From contig WHUX01000003.1 in the NCBI GenBank assembly GCA_015179025.1, forward strand, positions 806,001-870,000: a stretch of 64,000 nt of DNA. The letters are read 5' to 3'. Made by a program: the position numbers and the translations under genes. The stretch is from Terfezia claveryi (lineage: Eukaryota; Ascomycota; Pezizomycetes; Pezizales; Pezizaceae). The stretch's first letter is position 1; each line of letters begins with the position of its first letter. Below the pieces are notes generated by a model. The model did not search any database, was not told the DNA's origin, and was given only the letters and a program-made list of their open reading frames with translations. Shown here in pieces: positions 1 through 10,158 of this stretch.

Positions 1-2
1 AG

Positions 3-1895
3 CCCATTGCATTTAACGGTGACATTCGAGAAGAAGATGAAGAGGAAGATCAGCCACGATCGGTCTCATCTGAGGATGAAGAGACTACCATTGCGGTTCG
101 CCTTATGCGCACGCCAACCCGCAGGCGCCGTGTTAAAACCAAGAAAGGCACCCATGCTAGAATTTCAAGGAAGAGAGTCTCATCTGCCGACTCTGGGACT
201 GACGCTGCAGAGACAACCGAAGGTGAGCAAGTTTTTCGCATGAAAAGCGTCAAGGAGGCTTTGCCTACTCTCCGCGAGACTCCAATGCGGAGACATAATC
301 CAGCACCAGATTCAATAGTGCCGGGCGATTCCATCTCTGTTGCTGGGAGACGAACCTGCAGGGTCCACGCCAGGTGCAAGAAGGGCGACAAGTGTGGCAA
401 GCACGGAGTTGGCAGGCAGCAGTCTACGAAGGTACCCCAACCGAAGCTCCAGAAGAGCACCCTTCCTCAGAGGTCATCCGCTGGTACGATTTTGATTGCT
501 ACCACTCCTTCCATCGCTCAGGCCATGACTCTCGAGCCCTTGAGAGACAGTGTTTTGTCCCAAAATGATACCACTAGGCCAGGGAGCTTTGCTGCACCCT
601 CCGTTCTCGCTTCATCTGATGTGCTTGGCCCCATTCAGTCCAGAGAGGTCAAGTTGCAAGAGGGTGCACTTAGGGAGATTATTGCCATGGATCCTGCTGA
701 GAACGTCAAGAAGTTTCTAATTCACCAGCATCTTCAACATCTTGAGGAGCGGCGGAGGGAGCCACCACCAGTGCCACAGAAGAGCAACGAAGAGATTATG
801 AGAGCCCTGGCAAGTCCCGGTTCTGTCAAACCCCAAGAATACTATGAAGAAGATCCAGAGGCAGCGGGTTACCAGACTGAGCAGGGAGATCAAGTCCCGG
901 AGATTGGATGCATGATACTTCCTGGGGGAGATGGTTTCGCTCCTCCCATGAGTCCCGCCATTAACAGGTCCAAGACACCCTCTATTGGCCTCCGAACGGC
1001 AAATATTACTCCTCCTCTAGCTGGTAGCACTGGGTTTTCTCCGATGTCGTATAGGGCCCGAGGCAGCATGCTCCGCACTACAACACCTTTCTCAGAGATG
1101 GATGTTCCTATTGGAAGCAGCACGCCAATGATTGCGGAATTCAGGAACCAAAGCGCAAGTGTACCACCAGATATGAGCTATGGAGTTGGACAGCGGGGTG
1201 CCATGAATCGGTCTAGCTTAGGCATGCCTAGCACCGTAGGAAAGTTGGTGGCGCCCGCGCCTCCACCACCTGGCGCTGCAGGCATCTCAAGGCGTGGGGC
1301 TCAATCCACCACAGGTGTCAGACCACAGGTTGTGATACTCGACGATCTTGAAGAGAACGCCGAGTGGGAGGACGCAAGCGACAAGACCTCCATTCAAGAA
1401 ATCGGGACACAGAAGGCTTCTAATGATGTGTTAAACTCCAGCATCCGTGTCCACTCCGGATGGATGCGTAAGCGCAAGACCAACTGGTTTAGGCACGAGT
1501 GGCCTGAGCATCACTTTGTCCTTCGCGGTACCCGCCTTGGGATTCATAAGGACCAACACAGCGCCGAAGATGGATTCATCGAGATGGAAGACTATTCCGT
1601 CGCGTGCTCCAACTCTGCGTCGACTAAGCTCTCTGCCGCCTTCAAATCATGGAATATCAAGAATGATCAAGGTAACGCAAACGACGGTGCATTCTTCTTC
1701 CAGCTTGTACCATGCAATGATAAAGATAAGCGTGTGAAGGGTGTTGCTACTGGTAAGGAGAAGAAGGTTGTCCACCACTTCGCTGTCAAGAGCCGCGATG
1801 AAAGGATCGATTGGATGAGGGAGTTGATGCTTGCAAAGGCGATCAAGCAAAAGGGCGAGGGCTGTGACGTTGAAATCAACGGCGAAAAAATCTGA
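3..1895 (+). CDS. PH-domain protein, 3' part (5' end outside window)
   Basis: The reading frame is open from the left window edge, through acidic residues, to a TGA at 1893-1895, so the true start lies upstream. The first in-window ATG (105) is probably internal. Most of the product is low-complexity and Pro/Ser-rich with a basic N-terminal stretch (RRRVKTKKG), as in disordered fungal scaffold proteins. The C-terminal ~145 residues (from about nt 1447) look like a pleckstrin homology domain: an opening SGWMRKRK strand, a WPEHHFVLRG strand, a variable middle, then a closing helix with RDERIDWMRELMLAK holding the conserved Trp. PH domains usually bind phosphoinositides or partner proteins at membranes. 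An insert with GVATGKEKK precedes the last strand. The domain call is fairly safe; the ortholog is not identified and the substrate is unknown. Confidence 0.8.
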   Translation, partial: PIAFNGDIREEDEEEDQPRSVSSEDEETTIAVRLMRTPTRRRRVKTKKGTHARISRKRVSSADSGTDAAETTEGEQVFRMKSVKEALPTLRETPMRRHNPAPDSIVPGDSISVAGRRTCRVHARCKKGDKCGKHGVGRQQSTKVPQPKLQKSTLPQRSSAGTILIATTPSIAQAMTLEPLRDSVLSQNDTTRPGSFAAPSVLASSDVLGPIQSREVKLQEGALREIIAMDPAENVKKFLIHQHLQHLEERRREPPPVPQKSNEEIMRALASPGSVKPQEYYEEDPEAAGYQTEQGDQVPEIGCMILPGGDGFAPPMSPAINRSKTPSIGLRTANITPPLAGSTGFSPMSYRARGSMLRTTTPFSEMDVPIGSSTPMIAEFRNQSASVPPDMSYGVGQRGAMNRSSLGMPSTVGKLVAPAPPPPGAAGISRRGAQSTTGVRPQVVILDDLEENAEWEDASDKTSIQEIGTQKASNDVLNSSIRVHSGWMRKRKTNWFRHEWPEHHFVLRGTRLGIHKDQHSAEDGFIEMEDYSVACSNSASTKLSAAFKSWNIKNDQGNANDGAFFFQLVPCNDKDKRVKGVATGKEKKVVHHFAVKSRDERIDWMRELMLAKAIKQKGEGCDVEINGEKI

Positions 1896-3082
1896 GGAGG
1901 GTTCATGATTCTTATTTTTTCTTTTTTCTTTTTTCTTTTTTCTTTTTTTTTTGTTTCTTTTTTTCTGTCTGTTTTTTGTTTATTGATTTTGGTTTTGGTT
2001 TCGAGTCTATAATATCACTAATGCTGTTGAGGGAGGTTTAATTACCTGAGATTTCGTGATAGTTTCCTTTGTCAAATTTGTCTTTTTAGCTATATTTGTT
2101 GTTTTGCATGCCAGTTTTGTTGAGCTTTTTTCGCTTTTAACGAATTTTCTCTACTCTCGAATACCCATCACTATACATGGTTACCAGGAAAAATTTCAGC
2201 CTGCTGAAGTCTTGGAACTATCTTCAATTATATATGCTTGGTCCATTCCGGCCACCCTTCGACTCAGAGGTCACTTTTATTTGTTTATATATTCGAGCTT
2301 GCACGATCTTCAACCTTCTTGTACTTGTTTTACCCCTTCTTTTTTTTTTTCGGTTACATTTAGGGTATGTCTTTCAGGTTTTGGTTGCGGGTTTTCTTCT
2401 GGGAATCAGGGATTTCGACGAACCCGGGGCCGTCTACCGTTGTTGTCCCTTTTTTGCCGGCGTTTTCATAAGCTTTTCGGTTTCTCTTATCTTTCGTGTG
2501 TTTTGTGTTTTGTTATCTTCCTTGAGCTACTAAGACTGGGACCGCTGCGAAGCACAAAATATCAAATTGTTTGTCTTTCTTGTGCGCGATTTGGGATTTT
2601 GAGACTTTGTATTTGGGAATTGGTATCACGATGTATGGTATAAGGGTATGGGACATGGGAGAATTGGATTTTTCGTGTTGGATATTCATTGTATTTTAGG
2701 CTTTCTTTGGAGGTGGAATGGCAATGGTGGGAATTGTGGGGGATTGTACTTAGGTTAATTCAATTGTAAAAATACCTAAACTTCAGACGCCTCTTGGTCT
2801 ATTTCACTATTGCAATATATTAGTCTCAAGTCTTTTGCATACTTTGTGAGATTGGGGAAATGTTGTGTATTGGGCGAAAAAAGCGCTTATTCAGGGTAAT
2901 CATTCTCGAGCCAATGGGCACAGTCATGTGGGAGATATTCACTGGATTTATTAACAGGGAAAACTATATACACACCTGAGTAGCATTGTAAAACCGCTGA
3001 ATGTTATGTTCCGCTACTTGAGGTAGCAATTCAATATCTGAGCCTATTGTTGATTTTGTAGAAAAATTAGTTTGATCTCTTT
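1896..3082. other. Intergenic region with polypyrimidine 3' flank
   Basis: Immediately after the PH gene stop there is a T-rich tract with repeated TTTTTTC units (about 1913-1965), probably its 3' UTR. T-rich sequence continues to about 2700. A 195-codon open frame at 2056-2643 lacks an early ATG and is compositionally just T-rich translation, so I do not call it. The rest shows nothing I can support. Confidence 0.5.
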
Positions 3083-3655
3083 TCACAATAGTCTTGTATG
3101 TCTACTTTCTTTCCCCTTTAACCAACGCGCATACGATTTTGCTTTCGAAAATCTAGTTGCGCCACTCGTGCCTTCCCTATCTTCACGTCTAGTCTTCTGA
3201 TTTGTTTTCCACACTGACCAGACGTAGGAAATCCCCATTACAACAGGAAATATCAACACCAGGAGGTAGATATACTCAAAGGGGGCAGAAGAGGGTTCAG
3301 GCGCTGAGGTTTCCGAAGGTGTAGGGATCAAGGTCTCCATGGGGATATGGTAGGGTCTATCAGAAGGAGTTACAGTCACGGAAGTGCCACTGGTCGAGTG
3401 GAATATCGATGTTGAGAAGTGATCAGGGATGAGGGTAATACTTTTGTGAGCTACTATTGGCGGGAGAGTGGGGAGATGGCATAAGGAGGGGTTCTTGAGA
3501 ACCAGGACCACGAGGTTATCGGAATGGGTAGCGTAGTACGTGAGAGGATGGCAGGTTGGAAGAAGTGTGTTGCCAATTGAAAGAGGTAGGATTTGGCTGG
3601 TGGGTGTAATAATGATGTTGACCAACGGCGGCGGGGGCACTATATGTGGTGCCAT
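3083..3655 (-). CDS. Hypothetical single-pass membrane protein
   Basis: A 190-codon ATG-initiated frame on the minus strand. The product starts MAPHIVPPPP. It has a Pro/Ser/Thr-rich N-terminal half without an obvious signal peptide, then one hydrophobic segment at residues ~128-148 (core YLLVLIFPVVMGISYVW). A strongly basic tail (KTNQKTRRE, RWLKGKE) follows, which by the positive-inside rule would be cytoplasmic. I do not recognise a family. It may be a small lineage-specific membrane protein. Length, ATG start and the clean segment plus charged tail favour a real gene over chance, but there is no homology evidence. Confidence 0.45.
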   Translation of the reverse strand: MAPHIVPPPPLVNIIITPTSQILPLSIGNTLLPTCHPLTYYATHSDNLVVLVLKNPSLCHLPTLPPIVAHKSITLIPDHFSTSIFHSTSGTSVTVTPSDRPYHIPMETLIPTPSETSAPEPSSAPFEYIYLLVLIFPVVMGISYVWSVWKTNQKTRREDREGTSGATRFSKAKSYARWLKGKESRHTRLL

Positions 3656-4924
3656 TGTGGCGTGGCCTTTTGACTTGGTATTAAAAAATCTTGAAGGAGG
3701 CTTCAGGGTAAGATCAGGGAAGATGGAGTGTACCTGTTATGATGTTGTAAGGTTGGGCTCACAGGAATATCTTGTTCCTAGAGACTAGCCCGCGAACATG
3801 ACTTTTATGGAGAAGTGAGATGGCCAAGCCCATGGCTGGTAACCCGTGGCCATGGCATTCATCGTTGCGGGCTTAAGCTGTTTTGGCCACCTTCGTACAT
3901 ACGTGGACGGTATTGCATATGTATCATAGGGTATAGGAAGTACGCCTCATTGGTTGTTTTATTATGATCATTGACTCCCAGCTACATTACCACTTTATGT
4001 ACAGAGGTGCTGATATACTTAAGTATGTGAGTATGAGTTACTATTATCTATTAACATGATCAAATGGGTTTTCAGGCATAACTCAATCACCCCTGGGCCG
4101 AGGGGGTTCAAATTTGAGGAAGATATATGGCGTATTTCTCAGGCCAACAGGCAAGGGCGATAATGGCCCATGTGATTGTTACTAGAACTATATAGTTCGG
4201 TAGAGGTTTTAGGAGGAAGTGACAGGAGAGTTAGGAGGGCTGTGAGTGACCAGATTAATCGTGTCCACTTGGTATTTGGGAGTCTAAGCAACCATTATCT
4301 AAATTATATTGGAGTACTAGGTAGTGCTCCTGAGTATTTTTTTTTGGGGGGGAGGCTAGGTGGCTTATTCTTTGGAATATCTCTATCAAAAGTCACAATG
4401 GAGCATCCCATAGTTCACGAGGATGTATACACGGAAGAAAAAGCCTTTACGCTCATCAAATAAAAAACCCGGCAGGCGATAATCCTTCAGGGTCCACCTC
4501 CTGAAGGGGCCAGCTCTTTACTCAGGGAAATTCGGGTAAAGCATTAAATAACTACCAAAATCTATACATGCAGAGGGATATATTAAGCCAATCGGCATGT
4601 TGATCGAATAAATATTGAGCAGGTTACCCTGAAGTGTCTGCTATGCAGCAAGGAGGATATCTCCGCCAGAGGATGTTTATGTGAATTAAAAGAAATCCCT
4701 TGATATAAAAGCAAAGTTTTAAGCTACTGGGATATTCCAAGGAATACCTAATCACAGTCGTCTTAGCACTTTTCCATCCCTTTTTTTCTTCCCAAAACCT
4801 TTATCCGACCATATATTTCCTGAAATAGGTCCGGTCTTTCCTACATGCTTCGCTCGAGAAATACCATGAAACTAAGATATTTCCCCGAACATTGATGGCT
4901 CGTCTCGTGCCCAGGCGTAATTTG

Positions 4925-6275
4925 TTCTGGGCCGCTCGCGGGCAGCATGTGCCTCCCGTGTATATTCCTCATCAGTCATGTTAAGTTGGTTATGCAAATA
5001 TTGATGTTAAAAGAGATATATGTTCTGGCCTGCTCGGGATGCCACACGATTCTTTGAGGGACTAGCCTACGCACGAATATAGGCCTTCCCGGGAATACAC
5101 AAAAGAAAATTCCTCCGAGGCCAGAGAATGGGTTGGCCTCCCCAGGAATGTGATTACCAAATGTAGTAATTCAATGAAGGTACATGGAAGAAAAAATTAC
5201 ATCAGCGCTGATGAACATTTGTACTCAATGAGATTTCACTATGCTCCTCAATGTCTGCTTCCAAGTGTTGCGTCGACTCCTCCAGTTCCACTTCCAAGCC
5301 CAATTGCGACTATGTTTCTTGTTCAATAGGAGTACTCAGGCAGCTATATAATGGGTGGCAGCGGCTACTGCAATACAAATCGGATTTAATACTGCTGCAT
5401 TGTCGAGTTTGGTATTTCCCCTTGCACTTGCAGGAATTCTATTATAGACATAAATCTAGGTATAAATAAAATAGAGAATATAGAAACAGACTTCGGGATA
5501 TAGACTGGGGGCAGTACGGAGAGAAGCTTCTCGAAATGTAATATATTGTAATGCAATATCAGGCCACTCACACTCAGGAATATAGAGATAGGCGAGCGGA
5601 GAGATTCAAGTGTCCAACGAAGGAAGGTACGAACAGAGCGAGATGGTCACAGCAGAGAGATGAATATGAAGAAGACGTTCGAATATGCAGTGAGTGCATG
5701 ATTGTAACTTAATTATCTCGAACAAGTAAGAATATGAACAATATATATATACATGTATGAACGTACATCTAAAGCATGAAGCAAGATATGAGTGCGAGCA
5801 ACGTATGAAGCACGCCATATGAGTGAAAGCCGATGCAAGTGGTATATATAGCAAGGTATGGGCGGAATGAACGACGGAATGGACGGCATTCTAACAAGGA
5901 ATAGAAATTTTGTATCTTTTTAGAATTTGAATATTGGGTGCACTATCTAATAAGTCTAGAATGGGTAGCAGCTTACGAGTTGTAGAATGCCGATCTAATA
6001 AGTCATATGTAGTTGATAAAGCATGACGGTTAGGGTGGGGTTTTGGCACAACGGGACAATAGAGATGTCGGTCATCAGTACCATTATCTATGTACCGGGT
6101 TTCCGGGTGCTCATTACGGTCCCCTTACTGTGACTGCATATAAGTGATGCCTACCTGAACTGACCACGTACTTGTATTGGGCTAATTCCTGGGCGGGCTG
6201 GCCTGTCCGGGAAGTGGCCCATTCACAACTAGGCCAGCCCATTCGCGAATCAGCCGATTCCCGGGCAGGCCAGAA
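4925..6275. repeat. Dispersed GGCCTGCCCGGGAAT-like motif cluster
   Basis: A GC-rich motif recurs in an AT-rich setting: plus strand at 4925-4942 (TTCTGGGCCGCTCGCGGG), 5023-5040 (TTCTGGCCTGCTCGGGAT), 5081-5096, 5133-5149 and 6198-6213 (CTGGCCTGTCCGGGAA), and minus strand at 6257-6275 (TTCTGGCCTGCCCGGGAAT). The last two form an inverted repeat around a ~43-nt spacer. The copies vary, as expected of an old repeat family or array remnant. Function unknown. Confidence 0.5.
6198..6275. repeat. Imperfect inverted repeat, GC-rich
   Basis: Left arm 6198-6213 (CTGGCCTGTCCGGGAA) pairs with right arm 6257-6275 (ATTCCCGGGCAGGCCAGAA) with one mismatch over 16 bases, spacer about 43 nt. The spacer itself contains AGGCCAGCCCATTCGCGAAT, related to the same motif family. 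It could fold as a hairpin, or be two inverted copies of a dispersed repeat. Confidence 0.5.
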
Positions 6276-9200
6276 CAGATATAAAGCAACGTGTCTGACC
6301 AAAAGGGACATATCGTTAGGTCATGCATGGGATAGCTTGGAAGTCCTCCAGTAATGGTCTCTCCATAGCAATCCATTTCTTGATGCGGACCTCTTGGAGA
6401 CTCCTCTTGATCTTTGGCACCGAGATATTTGGAGCTATATCTTGCCCCTGCTCAATATAGGCTTGCTAGGGATTTCGCTTGATACTGGTTAATATCGCTC
6501 TATCTTCTCATTCGGAAGTCTTGTTGTAGAATGTCGTGCATGTCGTTCAGCCCTAGCTATACCGTCTGACCCACATGCTCTTCACATATGTTAGAGTTCC
6601 GCATATACGAACGTATATGTGCTGTCCCATATGGACTCAATAGTATGCATGTGAGCTATCAGATGTTCGCCCATACATGTATATATAGCTTGCGTATTTC
6701 CCACTTTACTGGGTATTATCATCGATCCAGATCAATACACAGCTACTACTATTCTCCTCATCTCGTCACTGTTCACTCGGCTACTTACATAGATATTCGT
6801 TCCCTTCCTTCACAGGACTCACAGCTCCGCGCTCGCCTATTCTATACCTGTGTGGTTAGTGTCCGGGAAGGCTTTTTCTATCGGGTCGCACATTTCCCTT
6901 GTCCACAGTGTAACCAGCAGTAGACTTTGCAACCCCAGTAAGCTCCTTAATTTGCAGTGCTCACTCATACAGAGACAACTCTCTCCTTGGGGGCTTCGGA
7001 ATACGTGGTTGCCATACCATTGGAAAAGCGTTGGGGGTGCTGCAGAGAAAAGAAAAACTCGTTATGCGAACAAGGATCCGCCTAGAACTATATTGTATCA
7101 AATATAATTATCAATCAAGTTACTCGAATCTGTATGGGATGACCTTGGACGGTATAGTTGGGTACGCCACCCTCAGGCGGCCCAGAACGTATTTCATATT
7201 CTAAGACCTTCCACAGTCAAAGAACAGTAGTCTGGTTTCAGCGAAGGTATTATGACTCATAGAGCAAGGAAGTTAGGTTAGCGAGATGAATTTAGTTGAA
7301 TTCTTTGGTGAAATAAATATAAAAACCAAAGCCACCTAAGATACATTAATAATTTCCAGAGACCTGGGCTCGAGACGTATGTGAAACATAGGGTGCGTCA
7401 TGTCGATACTGCGTGACAGGACCAGGCCTGGTCTCGAGAATTTTGGACATTCGAGCATCAAACTCAAACTCAAACATATTCAAACTCGCTATCCTATCAC
7501 AGATATCTGCATGCCGCAGCCAATGAAAAATTTTCACAGAAGTCTCGAGACTTTTGCTGAACTGTCTTGTGCCCATGCCTAGACAGGACTCTTTTACTTT
7601 GTCTCGACCGCTTGGGTACTGGTTATGGTGGGTATGGTGGGAGACCTTTGTTTATACTCTGACCCTTGAGCCCTGAGCCTACCGGTAGCTATGAATACAA
7701 CCTTTGGCCTTTCGGTGAGTTGATAAATGGTCGACTGTGGTCTCCTAATAACGGCTTAAGTGAAGTTCGGCCACCTGAATATAGGTTCTAGCTAGAGGCT
7801 AGTTAAGTTACTGCCTATTCGGAATCATAGTTTAGCGTTGGGAAGTAGTCTGGTTGTGTTGGAAGTTGCGCTTTAGTACATTGAGTGTTCAAGAAACTGT
7901 GGTTCATTAGCTAGGTATCAGAAATACTTAGGGATTGTACTTTGGTCCGCCTCGAACTTCAGGCCCTAATTGAAAATGTTCGGCTTGATTATGAAGGGCC
8001 AGTACTAGTGGGCGTTGCCTTGATTGGTCATGACCTTCAAAGGGATAATCATGGGCATGGCCACAGCGTGGAGTTGTTAGAACTGTTATAAAGGTGGATC
8101 ATCTCTTTCTATTGTTTAAGTCTACTCCAACGTGTTATTTACTGTAGTATCAAACTGCAACTTACATAGCTGTAAAGGTGAAGGTGTAAAGATATAGGTA
8201 CATACCTATATGTGATCTGTAGCTGTAGGTACCTAGTAAGAAAGTACTAAATGGTAAGACAGTACTCAATTTAAGTCTATGGGGTTGCCTGGCGAGGTTT
8301 GTAGATGTCAAGCCATCTAAGGAAGAGAGGCACCTGGCCCGACCATGCAATAAAGACTCTGTGAAACAACATGTACCTAATACGGGAGGCTATCTCTCTA
8401 TTGATGCTAGGTTTATAACAAAGCAAGGACAGGCTATAGGGCGGATGACAAAACGGGAAGCTTTTTGGGCCACATGTGCATTCATATCTCTTGTCTTATA
8501 CTCGGTTGTAAGAAAGCAGGTCAGTAAGAAAGTATCTATTGTAAGACTATAAAGCTCTTACTATCAAAATTCATTGTATTGAATACTTTGTATCAACAGT
8601 GACAAACCACGAATCAGAATGTCTGTAGCCGGCCGATCAAGGAAAATGCCACGCAAAGAAAAAAGTGCAATATCCATCAGCTCATCAAGCAACCACATCT
8701 TGAGTTTTTGGTCCTGGCTATTAAATACTTATCATTTGTTTATCTAAAAGCATGCAGCAACTGAAACAAACAAAACAGCGACGATAAAGCAACAGGTACA
8801 AAAGGCAAGAAAATACCTATCTGCCTCTTGCCATTTATTTCACCAACTTCAGGTATCGAAGTTTTTCGTTGGCATTACTAGTAGGGACTGTGATGTTGAC
8901 AATATCGGCCAGTAGGTGTAAGAAGTTCTTCATTAGTGGTTCCTGAAGCTGGGCTAGTCTTTGTCCATGGGATCCGACAATACTGGCCTGACCAATATAA
9001 TCGACTAGTTTGCCACCATACAACTGCGACTGGCAGGCCTAGGGCTCTGGAGGAAGAACTGATGATATTTGTACATTGTTATAAGTACATATAAGTAGGT
9101 ATATATAAAAAGCCCCTAGCACAGTGTAGATAACAGCTCTATTGATTAAGTTCTAATTGAGATTCCGAGATGTTTAATATATCTTATTAGAGTACTTAAT

Positions 9201-9432
9201 TATGTGAACAGAGGACTTCAGTGGCCAAGTTGAAGAAACCTCGGAGTATTATCTTTTTCCAATTTATGGCCAAGTTTAGTACCTGTATATAAGCATCCCA
9301 ACAACCTTTGTCCCATCTCCCCATATTACACTCAACTACTTAGTTACAGTCATAGGAGATCCGCCCAAGTGTACACAATTCTCACTAATTCCAAGCCTAC
9401 GCCCGCGGGTCCGGATAACCCATTACAGGTCA

Positions 9433-10158
9433 ATGGCACCCATACTAAGCACTATAGTTACTACGTATATGTACATGACTGCCACAACCCCCATTCCCAA
9501 ATTCACATTCGATGTCTTTCCTCCCCCCACTTGTATTCCTTGTTCGGTTGCTACCACTGTCACCTTTGCTCCCACCCACTTCCTACCTACATTCAGCCTC
9601 GACTGCTCTGATCTCATAATCCCGGCCACTACCATCTCGATTATTCAAACACCTGAAACCTCACATGTTATATCCATTCCGGTGATCACCTCCGAAACTC
9701 CTCACCCCACCTCATTCTACCCAACCAGAACGTATAACCTTCCATATCATCCAACTTCCTACCCAGCCAAGGTAGAGCAAGACTTAGACAAGGAGTTTAC
9801 ATTAACTCTGCTCCGATCGAGTCTTGAATTTACACTGCTGGATTTGACGCAGAGGTTTGCTAGGGCTTGTAATATTACTCTTGGAGCTGCATGGGAAACC
9901 ATAGGAGGGACGTTGCGGGATGTGGAAGAGGTGGTGGAGGCTGCGGTTCATGCAGAGGAAGAGAAGTTGGAGACTGGCGGCCAGACATCAGTATCCACAG
10001 AAGACTGCACGTCTCTAACCATTAGTTCTGGGACGATATCAACTGGGCCAGATTTAGCAGTGATGACTTCGGATACGGAGTTTTCGGAAGTGGTGATTCC
10101 GACCACGGATTTGAAGCCAGAAGTGACACTGACAGTTAATGGGGCTATGATGAGATAA
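9433..10158 (+). CDS. Hypothetical protein, 241 aa
   Basis: ATG-initiated frame of 241 codons ending in TGA... the terminal residues are NGAMMR then stop. The first ~110 residues are rich in Thr, Pro and Ile with three early cysteines (TCIPC and FSLDCSD). Residues ~117-178 are predicted helical and amphipathic (LDLTQRFARACNIT, then DVEEVVEAAVHAEEEKLE). The C-terminal part is Ser/Thr-rich. There is no signal peptide, transmembrane segment or family motif that I recognise. It resembles the gene at 3083-3655 only in opening MAP and in Thr/Pro content, which is too weak to call them paralogs. Length and helix-coil organisation suggest a genuine gene; function unknown. Confidence 0.5.
   Translation: MAPILSTIVTTYMYMTATTPIPKFTFDVFPPPTCIPCSVATTVTFAPTHFLPTFSLDCSDLIIPATTISIIQTPETSHVISIPVITSETPHPTSFYPTRTYNLPYHPTSYPAKVEQDLDKEFTLTLLRSSLEFTLLDLTQRFARACNITLGAAWETIGGTLRDVEEVVEAAVHAEEEKLETGGQTSVSTEDCTSLTISSGTISTGPDLAVMTSDTEFSEVVIPTTDLKPEVTLTVNGAMMR

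Larger units (their letters stand above)
3656..9432. other. AT-rich intergenic region, no supported gene
   Basis: About 5.8 kb without a coding region I can support; the open frames are short, often lack ATG and overlap on both strands. It contains a cluster of GC-rich GGCCTGCCCGGGAAT-like motifs (4925-6275) listed separately. It may hold decayed repeats, but no transposase or reverse-transcriptase motif was seen. Confidence 0.5.

Noticed and set aside
2056..2643. 195-codon hydrophobic ORF
   Set aside because: Starts at GTG, lacks an ATG until its last two codons, and simply reflects T-rich sequence.
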